NCBI GenBank assembly: GCA_002705085.1
Contig: PAHO01000038.1
Span: forward strand, 1-53,389
DNA length: 53,389 nt
Reading direction: 5' to 3'
Source: Phycisphaerae bacterium
GTDB lineage: Bacteria > Planctomycetota > Phycisphaerae > Phycisphaerales > SM1A02
Under the pieces are notes generated by a model. It had not been told where the DNA came from and made no database searches. It saw nothing but the letters and a program-made list of their open reading frames with translations. Positions 19,829 to 28,945 of the stretch are shown here, one piece after another; position 1 is the stretch's first letter; every line of letters starts with the position of its first letter. Position numbers and translations under genes: made by a program.

Positions 19829-20710
19829 ATGGATCAAACCAACCCTGAATCCGAAATCGGTCTTTTCCGCACTGCATTGGAATTGTCAAAGGCCCGCCTC
19901 AGCGTCCTGGTCGTCTGGACCACCGCCACCGGAGCCATCGCTGCCCGTGGCGAGAACCATCCTTTGCTTTGGAAAACCCTTCTCTTGACCGTGACCGGGA
20001 CTGCACTGGCCGCGGCATCGGCCAGCGTTTTGAACCAAGTCATCGAAGCCCATCGCGACGCCAAAATGGAACGCACCGAACGTCGGCCAATCCCTCGGGG
20101 CGCGATCGGCCCCGTCGCGGCGTGGGTGCTTGGCCTGACGCTGGCGGTCGCCTCGGCCGGTTTGTTGTGGCCCACCGGTTGGTTACCACTCGCTTTGTCC
20201 ATGGGCACAATTCTGTTGTACGCCGCGGTGTACACCCCAATGAAGCCACTCACCAGCTTGAACACTTTGGTCGGCGCGGTGGTCGGGGCCGTTCCGCCCA
20301 TGATCGGATGGGCGTCGGTTCGAGGCGAAGTTGATGGTGGCGCTTGGGTGCTTGCCGGCATTCTGTTTGTCTGGCAGATCCCACACTTTTTGGCCCTGGC
20401 ATGGATGTATCGCGACGACTACGCCCGAGGCGGGTTCCAAATGCTCCCCGCCGTTGACCCCGATGGCGCCCTGACCAGCCGAGTCACATTGATTGGATCT
20501 CTGGCTTTGATCCCGGTCAGTTTGTCTGCGTTCTTGGCAGGCTTCGCAGGCCCGGTCTATGCGGCTGTGGCGTTGGCTTGTGGGCTGTTGATGGTGCTTC
20601 GGAGCGTGAGAATGCTGGCCCAACCCACCCGAGCATCGGCACGAGCCGTTTTTCTTTCCAGCCTCCTGCACCTCCCCCTGACCCTGGGCGCTTTGGCCAC
20701 CGGCTGGTAA
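19829..20710 (+). CDS. ctaB: Protoheme IX farnesyltransferase (haem O synthase)
   Basis: A 293-residue UbiA-family prenyltransferase that adds farnesyl to haem B to form haem O, the substrate of the divergent ctaA. The prenyl-diphosphate/Mg binding region reads NQVIEAHRDAKMERTERRP, the family pattern of CyoE/CtaB. About eight to nine membrane helices follow, and a second acidic loop (AWMYRDDYARGGFQM) is in place. The pair ctaA-ctaB implies a haem A-containing terminal oxidase elsewhere in the genome. No cox genes are in the window. Confidence 0.94.
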   Translation: MDQTNPESEIGLFRTALELSKARLSVLVVWTTATGAIAARGENHPLLWKTLLLTVTGTALAAASASVLNQVIEAHRDAKMERTERRPIPRGAIGPVAAWVLGLTLAVASAGLLWPTGWLPLALSMGTILLYAAVYTPMKPLTSLNTLVGAVVGAVPPMIGWASVRGEVDGGAWVLAGILFVWQIPHFLALAWMYRDDYARGGFQMLPAVDPDGALTSRVTLIGSLALIPVSLSAFLAGFAGPVYAAVALACGLLMVLRSVRMLAQPTRASARAVFLSSLLHLPLTLGALATGW

Positions 20711-20716
20711 TCCGAA

Positions 20717-22174
20717 TCAAGCAATCAAATCGTGCACCACCCGACCGTGAACATCCGTCAATCGGAAATCACGGCCTTGGTGACGGAACGTCAACTTCTC
20801 GTGGTCGATCCCCATCAAGTGCAAGATGGTGGCATTCAAGTCATGGACGTGAACGGGATTCTCAGTGATGTTGTACGAAAAATCATCCGTCTTGCCGTAT
20901 TGGAAGCCGGCCTTCACTCCCCCGCCAGCCATCCACATCGTCCAGCAACGTGGGTGATGGTCACGACCATAATCCTCCCGTGTAAGCGCGCCTTGGCAGT
21001 AGACCGTGCGCCCAAACTCACCACCCCAGACCACCAGCGTGTCGTCCAACATCCCCCGACGTTCCAAATCGGTCAGGAGCGCGTAACACGGCTGATCGAT
21101 GTCTCGGCATGATCCCCGAATGTCTTTGGGCAGCCCAGCATGGTGATCCCAGCCGCGGATGTAAATCTGGATGCACGGCACCCCCCGTTCCGCCATGCGA
21201 CGGGCCAACATGCAATTCCGAGCAAAGGTCCCGGGCGTTCGAGCGTCCGGACCGTACAAATCGAAAGTCTCTTGGCTCTCGTCCTCCAATTCCACCAACT
21301 CTGGCACGGAAGTTTGCATGCGATACGCCATCTCGTACTGCTGAATGCGAGCCATGGTTTCAGGATCACCAATTTCTTCGTGCAGGTGACGGTTGAGCGC
21401 GGCCACCCGATCCAACATCCGACGCCGATCCGAACGTTCAATGCCTGGAGGGTCCTTGAGATACAAGACCGGATCTCCTGAAGAACGCAAAGCAACCCCT
21501 TGGTGCTCACTGGGCAAGAACCCCGAACCCCAAAGTCGTTGGAACAGAGCTTGGGCTTCCGGCCGGCCATTCCAAGTCGAATGCAACACCACAAACGATG
21601 GGAGCTCCTTGTTGGGCGAACCCAAACCGTACGACAGCCACGCGCCCAAACTGGGCCGACCCGGCTGCTGGTGACCCGTCTGCATGAACGTGATCGCGGG
21701 GTCGTGGTTGATGGCTTCGGTGTGGACCGAACGGATCACGCTCATCTTGTCGACCACTTTGGCCGTCCAAGGCAAGAGTTCACTGATCGCACAACCGCTT
21801 TCTCCTGCATTGTGAAATTGAAACAAACTCGGCGCGGTCGGAAAGCGGGTCTGACCGCTGGTCATGGTGGTCAACCGCTGCCCCATTCGAATGGACTCGG
21901 GCAACTCCTCATCAAACCGGTCGGCCAAAGCTGGTTTGGGATCCCACATGTCGATCTGGCTGGGGGCCCCACTCATGAACAGGTAAATCACCCGTTTGGC
22001 TTTGGGGGCAAAATGACGATTGGCCAGCGCTCCGGTGGGTCCGGCCAAACCTTCCTCGGCCAGCAAGCCCGCCAACGCCGCTGATCCAACCCCTCCGGCC
22101 ACACCACGAACCGATCGGGAGAAGAACTGTCGCCGGGTCAAGTTACATTCAAAATCAACACGTGGATCATGCAT
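20717..22174 (-). CDS. DUF1501 protein with Tat signal
   Basis: A 485-residue exported protein of the DUF1501 family, in the alkaline phosphatase/sulfatase-like superfamily, very abundant in Planctomycetota. A twin-arginine signal sits at residues 14-15 ([12 protein letters not shown], then a hydrophobic stretch), so it is probably exported folded. Conserved blocks are [18 protein letters not shown], the [20 protein letters not shown] stretch and [10 protein letters not shown], with GRDHHPRCW, whose His and Asp residues look like metal ligands. The function is unknown; the family is almost always paired with a PSCyt1/DUF1553 gene, as here, three bases downstream of it. Confidence 0.92.
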   Translation of the reverse strand: MHDPRVDFECNLTRRQFFSRSVRGVAGGVGSAALAGLLAEEGLAGPTGALANRHFAPKAKRVIYLFMSGAPSQIDMWDPKPALADRFDEELPESIRMGQRLTTMTSGQTRFPTAPSLFQFHNAGESGCAISELLPWTAKVVDKMSVIRSVHTEAINHDPAITFMQTGHQQPGRPSLGAWLSYGLGSPNKELPSFVVLHSTWNGRPEAQALFQRLWGSGFLPSEHQGVALRSSGDPVLYLKDPPGIERSDRRRMLDRVAALNRHLHEEIGDPETMARIQQYEMAYRMQTSVPELVELEDESQETFDLYGPDARTPGTFARNCMLARRMAERGVPCIQIYIRGWDHHAGLPKDIRGSCRDIDQPCYALLTDLERRGMLDDTLVVWGGEFGRTVYCQGALTREDYGRDHHPRCWTMWMAGGGVKAGFQYGKTDDFSYNITENPVHVHDLNATILHLMGIDHEKLTFRHQGRDFRLTDVHGRVVHDLIA

Positions 22175-22177
22175 GGC

Positions 22178-25100
22178 TTACCCCTTGGTAATGGTCTCAT
22201 CCAAATTCAACAAGACCGAACCGATGATGGCATAGGCCGCGTGGTCCACCAATGGGATCCCTTCGGCTGGTTTCGAAGCGCCAACCGAGAGCAGAGCCGT
22301 AGCTGCGGAAGCGTCCTTGGCAAACCGGATCTGTTCTTCGTGGAGCAAGTCAAGAAGCAACTGGGTCTCCTGCGCATCTGGCGAACGACCAACAGCCAAA
22401 GTAAAGCCATGTTCAATCCGACCCTTATGGTTCGGGGCGGCCTGCCACATGCGGGCACCAAAATGCCGAGCGGCTTCGACGAATTGTTCGTCATTCATCA
22501 GCACCAAGGCCGCAAGTGGGGTGTTGGTGCGTTCACGACGGACCACACAGGTCTCTCGATCCGGCGCGTCAAACAATTTCATGTTGGGTGGTGGCGCCGT
22601 TCGCTTCCAAAAGGTGTACAAAGATCGGCGATAGAGAGCATCACCGCTTTGCGCTTCGTAATTGGCCGTGTTGCTTCCGCTGTAAGCAACTGATTCCCAC
22701 ACGCCGGGTGGCTGATACGGCCGAACGGGCTCCCCCCCCAATTGGTCGACCAGCAGACCTGAAACTGACAAGGCCAAATCTCTGATTACCTCCGCATCAA
22801 GGCGATGTCGGGGGCCACGGGCAAGCAATCGATTTTCAGGATCGATCCTCCGCATCTCTTCAGTAACGTGGGTGCTTCGGCGATATGCCTCACTGGTCAC
22901 GATCAAACGGTGCAACGCCTTACGATCCCAACCAGACTCCCGGAACCAAACAGCCAACCAATCAAGCAACTTGAGATGGCTTGGCCACTCGCCTTGCATC
23001 CCAAAGTCCTCAGCCGTTCGCACAAAGCCAACACCAAAGTGGTGCTGCCAAACTCGGTTCACCGCCACTCGAGCTGTAAGGGGGTGCTCATCGGACATCA
23101 ACCACTGTGCTAAACCGAGACGGTTGCGAGGCCATGCCTCCGCCAACGGCGGCAAGAATGCGGGCACGTCACGCTCGACCCGATCTCCCAGCTGGTCGTA
23201 CTCCCCACGATTCAATATGTAAGCCGGACGCATCTCGGATCGCTCGGCCGCCACCAAAGTCGTCGGTGCCGCCTGCTCAATGGAAGCAATCATCGATTCG
23301 TCCTGGCTGGTCGCATCTCGCAAAGTCCGACCTTCAGACCACACGTTTTCCCGCCACCACGAACGGACCAACGCGCGATCTTTGGCCGTGGGTTGTGCTC
23401 GGACGATGGCTTCGGCCACTTCAAGGTTAGGACCAATATCTTTCTGGGACCCAAACCGGGCGGCCACCGCACTGACCCCGCCAAAGTTGGTCACCCGGAT
23501 CACAACGTCGTGAGATCCTGGCGAAAGACGCAAAGGCACGACGTCTTGATCAACCCGTGCACCCCGAGCGACTCGGTTGCGATGGACCTCTTCTCCATCC
23601 AACCAGACGACAACCGCGTCGTCTGATCCCACATACAACGACAAGGTGTCTGACTTATGTACATCAACCCGGCAGCGGAGCAACTGGTTGGCGCTGGTTG
23701 GAAGATGCAGTGTGGTGATGGCTCCGTCGGTGATTTCTACTGGCGTCCAAGTCAAGTCTGTTTGCAAGGCATCCTGAGCGTTGAAAGCCGCCTCGTCGCT
23801 GTCGTAATCAAATGGGCCCGCCATTTCCCAAGGGCCCACATTCAAACCGAGCACTTCGATTTGTGACGATCGGGCGACCCGGAAGCGTCCCGGCAGGTGG
23901 GCCACATGCTGCGACTCAAAGCGGAAGCGAACTTCAAGTGATCCACCGAGCACGGCGCGGCCGAAACCAAACTCCGCCGAACGGTCACCGGTCTTGCGGG
24001 ATGCGTCCAACAGCGCCCAACCGTTGTTGGGGCCAACCTCGCCATCATGCGCGGCGGAAATCCCGTAGTTCTCTTGGGACAAAGACGCTGAAGCGCGGGC
24101 AATTGGAATGTTGATCGCCATGCCGTCGAGGTGATGCACACATTCGACTTCGGAAAGCACCACGTTGCCATTCACTGACAAGCCTGGCCCCCCCGCCGGA
24201 AGACTCGGATCTTGCAACAGATCCAGTCGGATGCCGGTGATCCCATCCTCAGGAACCGTGAAGTTCAGCACGTACGTGTCGGTGGGTTTCCCCTCACCCT
24301 CTGCTCGCAACGCTCCGCTTTCATCCTGAACAAATCGAGATCCACCCGCGGTGGTGAACTCGGCGGGTGTGGCGTCAACCCAACGCCCACGCAACACGAT
24401 CGCCAAATCCTCGCGCCACTTGGCTTCCTCTGCCTCAAGAATTGGATCTTGCCGGTTCAGTTTGACCTGACGGGCGGCGATGGCCTCACGCAAGGCTTGA
24501 ATACGCGTTTGATCTTCTTCGGCGAGAACTCGAATGACCGGCGGTGTATCCACCACGTTGCCATCCATGGTCGGCTCGGTGGTGTTGTTGAAAAAAGCGA
24601 AGAGTTCATAGAACTCCCGCTGGGAGATGGGGTCGTACTTGTGGTCATGGCAGGCTGCGCAGCCAGCCGTCAATCCCAGCCACACGGTGCCAAAGGTTTC
24701 CACTCGGTCCACCGTGTACTTGACCAAATACTCCTCATCGATGGCCCCACCTTCGCTGGTCGTGACATGCGAACGAACAAATCCCGTGGCGATCTGCTGT
24801 TCTTGAGATGGGTCATCGAGCAGATCCCCCGCCAACTGCTCGATGGTGAACGCATCAAAGGGCTGATTTTGATTGATGGAGTCAATGACCCAATCCCGGT
24901 ACTTCCACATGCGGCGTTCGTTGTCCAAATGAAGACCGTGCGTGTCTGCATAACGGGCCGCGTCGAGCCACACCCGACCAAGGTGTTCCCCGTGCGCCGG
25001 TTCGGACAGCGCCAAATCGACGGCCTTTTCCCAAGAAAGGGATCCCTCAAGGAAAGCTTCGACCTGATCTGGGGTGGGAGGCAACCCTGTGAGATCGAGC

Positions 25101-25585
25101 AACAACCGGCGCAGTTGTCGCTCGGGTCGAGCTCGGGGGTTGGGTTCCAGCCCAGCGGTTGCCATCTCTTCATGCAGAAAAGCATCAATGGGATGATCAA
25201 AGCCCGGCGCGATGGGTAACGGCGCAGCGACTGGAGCTTCCCAAGCCCAATGGGATTCGTACGCGGCACCGGACGCGACCCACCGGCGCAGGACTTCCAC
25301 CTCCGCGTCGGTCAAACCCTTGTTCAACTTGGGAGGCGGCATCAATTCGTCTGGATCCTCGTGGACGATCCGTTGCAACATCGCACTGGCATCCAAATCA
25401 CCAGGAACCAGCGCTCCAGCCGCAATGGCCTCCGAGCGCACATCCAAACGCAGTCCAGCTTGGCGGGCCGCGGCATCAGGGCCGTGACAGGCAAAACAAC
25501 GGTCCGACAAAAGAGGCCGAACGTCCCGGTTGAAATCAGGCACTTCGCCTTCGAATCCAACCAGAAGCAATGCCACGAACATCAT
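22178..25585 (-). CDS. PSCyt1/DUF1549/DUF1553 planctomycete cytochrome-c protein
   Basis: A 1135-residue exported multi-domain protein. A short signal peptide is followed by the PSCyt1 haem motif CFACH (C30, C33, H34). DUF1549 spans about 130-330 and contains a second haem-like CAACHDHKYD (C309, C312). A beta-rich insert of about 400 residues, with features of carbohydrate-binding or lectin folds (repeated V-WLDGEEV, YVGSDDAVV), is followed by DUF1553 near the C terminus (NRVWQHHFGVGFVRTAEDFG; RRSLYTFWKRTAPPP). The family is thought to act in periplasmic electron transfer or polysaccharide use, but this is unproven. The first gene upstream ends nine bases away and the DUF1501 gene starts three bases after. 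Confidence 0.92.
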   Translation of the reverse strand: MMFVALLLVGFEGEVPDFNRDVRPLLSDRCFACHGPDAAARQAGLRLDVRSEAIAAGALVPGDLDASAMLQRIVHEDPDELMPPPKLNKGLTDAEVEVLRRWVASGAAYESHWAWEAPVAAPLPIAPGFDHPIDAFLHEEMATAGLEPNPRARPERQLRRLLLDLTGLPPTPDQVEAFLEGSLSWEKAVDLALSEPAHGEHLGRVWLDAARYADTHGLHLDNERRMWKYRDWVIDSINQNQPFDAFTIEQLAGDLLDDPSQEQQIATGFVRSHVTTSEGGAIDEEYLVKYTVDRVETFGTVWLGLTAGCAACHDHKYDPISQREFYELFAFFNNTTEPTMDGNVVDTPPVIRVLAEEDQTRIQALREAIAARQVKLNRQDPILEAEEAKWREDLAIVLRGRWVDATPAEFTTAGGSRFVQDESGALRAEGEGKPTDTYVLNFTVPEDGITGIRLDLLQDPSLPAGGPGLSVNGNVVLSEVECVHHLDGMAINIPIARASASLSQENYGISAAHDGEVGPNNGWALLDASRKTGDRSAEFGFGRAVLGGSLEVRFRFESQHVAHLPGRFRVARSSQIEVLGLNVGPWEMAGPFDYDSDEAAFNAQDALQTDLTWTPVEITDGAITTLHLPTSANQLLRCRVDVHKSDTLSLYVGSDDAVVVWLDGEEVHRNRVARGARVDQDVVPLRLSPGSHDVVIRVTNFGGVSAVAARFGSQKDIGPNLEVAEAIVRAQPTAKDRALVRSWWRENVWSEGRTLRDATSQDESMIASIEQAAPTTLVAAERSEMRPAYILNRGEYDQLGDRVERDVPAFLPPLAEAWPRNRLGLAQWLMSDEHPLTARVAVNRVWQHHFGVGFVRTAEDFGMQGEWPSHLKLLDWLAVWFRESGWDRKALHRLIVTSEAYRRSTHVTEEMRRIDPENRLLARGPRHRLDAEVIRDLALSVSGLLVDQLGGEPVRPYQPPGVWESVAYSGSNTANYEAQSGDALYRRSLYTFWKRTAPPPNMKLFDAPDRETCVVRRERTNTPLAALVLMNDEQFVEAARHFGARMWQAAPNHKGRIEHGFTLAVGRSPDAQETQLLLDLLHEEQIRFAKDASAATALLSVGASKPAEGIPLVDHAAYAIIGSVLLNLDETITKG

Positions 25586-25594
25586 GGTTTGAGC

Positions 25595-27166
25595 CTACTC
25601 CGAAAGACCAGTTCCGACGAGAGACTTTCCCAAATCCTGCAAGACACGAACCGCGGCGTTGTGCCCCGCCGCGCCAATCACACTGCCCGCGGGATGACAA
25701 CCGGCACTCGCCGAGTACAACCCCGGCAACGGCCAAGCATGTGGCACCCGCTGGTCAAAGGCCACGGTGTTGTCCACGTGGTGGATGTGCCCCCCGGAGA
25801 TCCCAAATCGCTCTTCAATATCAGGAGGCGCGAGGGGCAGCGTGTCAACAATCAAGCCCGGCAGGTCTGGAGCAAAGCGACTCGCGACAGAGATCAAATG
25901 ATCGGCATAACGCTGACGTTCTTGGTCCCAACTGGATGAGGCCAAGGTGTGGGGGACCCATTGGACAAACAATGCCGCGGAATGGTTCCCATGTTGATCC
26001 TGCAAACTGGGTTCCGCATCCGTGTGGAAATACCACTCCATTGTGGGAAAATCAGCCAATCGGCCGGCCTCGACTTCATCCCAAGCATGACGCACTTGTG
26101 CAAGCACCGAACCATCCCGTTCATCTGGAAGCAAATGGCTGGTGGTTTGGTGTTGACCGATCCGCTCGGGAAGACACGTGAAGGTCGGAAGGTCTGAGAG
26201 AGCAAGATTTAATTTGAAAGTGGTTCCTTGGCGCTGCACACTCCGCAACCGCTCATGGAAGGGAGTGGGCAGCGCATCACGCACCAAATCAGCGAGGCGA
26301 TACGGATCGCAACCAGCCACGATGGTCTCAGCTTGACACTCGCCGAACGAACCCGACACACGCCATCCCCCGGATTCCTGTTCCATCGAAAGCACTTCGG
26401 CCTCGGTGTGAATCATTGCACCGGCCTTTCGCGCCTCTTGAGCTAGGGCCTCACTGACCGCACCCATTCCTCCTTTGGCGATCATCCAGGTTCCACCCGA
26501 CCCCCGAAGTCGACACATATTGTGCACCAAGAAGTTGTGTCCGGTGCCTTCCATACCAAAGGATGCGGACAGTCCGCTGAATCCATCGGTGACCGCATAC
26601 ATGGCGAGCAACAGTTCCGATTGAAAGCCAAACCGATGCAGGTAGTTCTCCACGGGCTCACGACAGAGGCGAATGAAGACTTCACGCAGCTCCGGTCGAA
26701 TGAATCGCTCGGCGGTTTCTTCAATCGAAAACGGTTCTTGCAACCAAGCCGGGGCCAAATCTTCTCGGAGCAGCGCCAGCTCCGCTTCAAGTCGCGTCAC
26801 CGCACTGGCGTCGGCATCGGAAAAGAAAGCACGAAGTTGGGCATCATTCTTGTTCGCGTCGCTTCCGAGCAACAATGAGCGGCCATCCAAGGTTGGCAAA
26901 AAATAATGAGGATCTCGGCGAACCAATTCCAAAGGGAGCGACAAACGATCCATCAATTCTGGAGGCATCACCCCCAGCAAATAAGCGCCGGTCGAATGTC
27001 CGAGCTCTGGCGCCTTGGGAAACGGACGCTCCGTTCGAGCGGCTCCGCCCAAGACCGAGGCGCGTTCCAACACTTGGACCCGAAGACCCGCTCGAGCCAG
27101 AAAAACCGCCGCCGCCAGGCCGTTGTGACCAGCCCCCAAAACACAGACATCGCACGAGGTCAGCAT
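25595..27166 (-). CDS. Phytoene-desaturase-like FAD-dependent oxidoreductase (PYROXD2-type)
   Basis: A 523-residue flavoprotein. The FAD-binding Rossmann motif GAGHNGLAAAVFLARAG is at residues 11-27, followed by an acidic residue in VLERASVLGGAART. A closing FAD motif near the C terminus reads GLYSASAGCHPAGSVIGAAG. It belongs to the CrtI/PYROXD2 group; the GAGHNGL sequence and length favour the PYROXD2-like branch over true carotenoid desaturases, and no other carotenoid gene is nearby. The substrate is unknown. It is the first gene of an operon with the PSCyt1 and DUF1501 genes (gaps of nine and three bases). A TAGCCT box ends six bases before ATG 27166. Confidence 0.82.
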   Translation of the reverse strand: MLTSCDVCVLGAGHNGLAAAVFLARAGLRVQVLERASVLGGAARTERPFPKAPELGHSTGAYLLGVMPPELMDRLSLPLELVRRDPHYFLPTLDGRSLLLGSDANKNDAQLRAFFSDADASAVTRLEAELALLREDLAPAWLQEPFSIEETAERFIRPELREVFIRLCREPVENYLHRFGFQSELLLAMYAVTDGFSGLSASFGMEGTGHNFLVHNMCRLRGSGGTWMIAKGGMGAVSEALAQEARKAGAMIHTEAEVLSMEQESGGWRVSGSFGECQAETIVAGCDPYRLADLVRDALPTPFHERLRSVQRQGTTFKLNLALSDLPTFTCLPERIGQHQTTSHLLPDERDGSVLAQVRHAWDEVEAGRLADFPTMEWYFHTDAEPSLQDQHGNHSAALFVQWVPHTLASSSWDQERQRYADHLISVASRFAPDLPGLIVDTLPLAPPDIEERFGISGGHIHHVDNTVAFDQRVPHAWPLPGLYSASAGCHPAGSVIGAAGHNAAVRVLQDLGKSLVGTGLSE

Positions 27167-27172
27167 GACTGC

Positions 27173-27178
27173 AGGCTA
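27173..27178 (-). promoter_or_regulatory. Putative -10 box before the PYROXD2-like gene
   Basis: On the minus strand TAGCCT, six bases (GCAGTC), then ATG. No Shine-Dalgarno. The match to TATAAT is modest (TA and final T). Confidence 0.3.
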
Positions 27179-27198
27179 ACGAACTGGGCCTCAAAAGA

Positions 27199-27226
27199 AC
27201 ACGGCCCCGCCGAAGCGAGGCCGTGT
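27199..27226 (-). terminator. Rho-independent terminator of tRNA-Val
   Basis: On the minus strand ACACGGCCUCGC pairs with GCGGGGCCGUGU through twelve pairs including one U-G, around a UUCG loop, then UCUUUUGAGG. The U-G wobble makes the stem complete only on the minus strand, which fixes its direction. It lies 15 bases past the tRNA. Confidence 0.8.
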
Positions 27227-27241
27227 CCGTTCTTCCTCAAG

Positions 27242-27315
27242 TCCGCCCTACTGGACTCGAACCAGTGACCCCTTGCGTGTCATGCAAGTGCGCTAGCCAA
27301 CTGCGCCAAGGGCGG
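27242..27315 (-). tRNA. tRNA-Val (anticodon GAC)
   Basis: A 74-base cloverleaf on the minus strand. The acceptor stem CCGCCCT pairs with AGGGCGG, the D arm is GCGC/GCGC, and the anticodon stem CTTGC/GCAAG carries loop ATGACAC with GAC at positions 34-36. The variable loop is GGGTC, the T arm ACTGG/CCAGT has loop TTCGAGT, and the discriminator is A. The CCA end is not encoded. It reads the valine codons GUC and GUU. Position 32 is A, less common than a pyrimidine. Confidence 0.95.
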
Positions 27316-27358
27316 TGAAGGACCAGTGTAGCCCCGAAAGAGACAAGGCTCAAGACGG

Positions 27359-28945
27359 TTAATTGTTGCCAGTGACAGGGATCAAGCAATTCCCGATGAC
27401 TCGGTCGCCCACTTTCAAACCGGTCACCGTGGCCCCTTCGGTCACATAGAACAACAAAGTCAACTCCTGACTGCCAGAACTAGGCAATGCAGGGAGATCA
27501 GCCACGGTTGCAAAGCGTCCAGACGGATCCAAATTGATCTGCAATCCACGTCGATCCTTGAAGATGTACCCCACAGGACTGTAAGTGGCTACGGGATCGG
27601 TCAGCAAACGAACCGTGTCGATGCCATCCGGTTTGGCGTCAAAAAGACAGGCAGGTTGGCCCCGTGAAACATTTATGGCGACCATGCGGGCGCCCGAAAT
27701 TTCGGCCAGCCCTTGAATCCGCAACTTTCGAGGCGGGCGCTTGCCACCCAATTGAAGAATGCCGTTGCCAGAGACGATCTCATTGTCGCTGTTCACGATG
27801 AACCCTGGAGGCAATGCATTCTTTCCAGCCCGTATGTCCCTAAATCGTTTGGTCACCTCAACCGATCGAGAGATATCGCGTGCCTCAAAGGGTCCCGCAG
27901 CGGCGAGCCTAGTGGTGGCCTTGGCGTATTGAGTGGCGAGGGCTGTGGTGATGGGAAGTTCTTCTTTGCCTCGAAGATCAACCCGCACCCCTTTCACTTG
28001 AATAAACCGCGGCGTAAATTCAGTGTTGACCGGAAATGCAAAAAAGAAGACTGCGTTGCTGGTGCCTGGCTCACTGGACGCAACATTGGTGTCAGCGTCG
28101 TACATGAAGTAGCCCTGACCTTCCTCCGCACCCCATTGGCTGAACCAACCTTCAGGATGCCGCACTGCGCCTTGATCAGAAACGAGCCGAACCTGCGAAT
28201 TGGTGATAGTGAGCCGGTTGCCATGGTCCATGGCTTTGTTGGTGAATTCCAAGCCAACCACCAAGAATTCACCGGTGGTTCCCGCCTGCAGGCGATGCAA
28301 ACCGCCCGTAAATTTCACGGCGTTGGCCGGCATGGCCACCGCACCCTTTCCACCATCAACAGTGTCGTGGAAGAGCGTGGTGTTTCGAGCGATTTCGGGA
28401 GACCATTCCGCCAGAGGTTTGGCGGTGGCAAACGCCCCCGTGCTGAGGGTGTTGTACAAGCCAGCGGTGATGCTGTGCACCGGAACAATCAAACTGTTGC
28501 GTGTCTTCAGTTGACCGCCCCGATCCCGCTTCACACCATAAAAGCCCATGATGTCCCCAGGGACTTGCATGTGGCCAAAAGCAATCACGCAAACGCCCGT
28601 CGAAAGCACGCCTGCGACCCCACCAAAAACTCCACCCAAACCGAGGTCAACCGACTTCGGCATGGTGAGATTGGCCTTCACAAAGGCATCAGACAACCAT
28701 CTCAGGGCGGCAAAAGTAACCAAGAAGGGAACCGCCAAGCCAAGCCCCCATGAGAACTGCAGGACAAATTTGGGCAACCCGCCAGCGCCCAGAAGCAAGT
28801 GGGTTACAGGCTCCCAGACCGCAAAGGCCACGGCACCGGCGACCAAGCTGCACAGCATGTGCAGGAATGCGGAAAAGGTGCCTTGGTTGCTCCACCAAAA
28901 TGCGGTGAGTGCAATCACAATGATGATCAAAATCGACAGGATCAT
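27359..28945 (-). CDS. CvpA-like membrane protein with large extracytoplasmic domain
   Basis: A 528-residue protein. The first 150 residues form about four membrane helices in the CvpA (colicin V production) pattern, with GLGGVFGGVAGVLSTGVCVI as the fourth. The remaining 370 residues are soluble and beta-rich and I recognise no domain; they include a stretch that may bind a partner (WFSQWGAEEGQGYFMYD). The ATG overlaps the stop of the GspE-like gene (ATGA, 28942-28945), so it is coupled to the pilus-ATPase-like genes upstream. This context suggests an envelope role with that system. The family function itself is poorly understood. Confidence 0.65.
   Translation of the reverse strand: MILSILIIIVIALTAFWWSNQGTFSAFLHMLCSLVAGAVAFAVWEPVTHLLLGAGGLPKFVLQFSWGLGLAVPFLVTFAALRWLSDAFVKANLTMPKSVDLGLGGVFGGVAGVLSTGVCVIAFGHMQVPGDIMGFYGVKRDRGGQLKTRNSLIVPVHSITAGLYNTLSTGAFATAKPLAEWSPEIARNTTLFHDTVDGGKGAVAMPANAVKFTGGLHRLQAGTTGEFLVVGLEFTNKAMDHGNRLTITNSQVRLVSDQGAVRHPEGWFSQWGAEEGQGYFMYDADTNVASSEPGTSNAVFFFAFPVNTEFTPRFIQVKGVRVDLRGKEELPITTALATQYAKATTRLAAAGPFEARDISRSVEVTKRFRDIRAGKNALPPGFIVNSDNEIVSGNGILQLGGKRPPRKLRIQGLAEISGARMVAINVSRGQPACLFDAKPDGIDTVRLLTDPVATYSPVGYIFKDRRGLQINLDPSGRFATVADLPALPSSGSQELTLLFYVTEGATVTGLKVGDRVIGNCLIPVTGNN

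Noticed and set aside
24212-25219. 335-codon plus-strand frame opposite the PSCyt1 gene
   Set aside because: The minus strand has a well-defined multi-domain protein; the antisense product has no motif.
27713-28753. 346-codon plus-strand frame opposite the CvpA-like gene
   Set aside because: It is antisense to a gene coupled by ATGA overlap to its neighbour; the translation lacks any domain.
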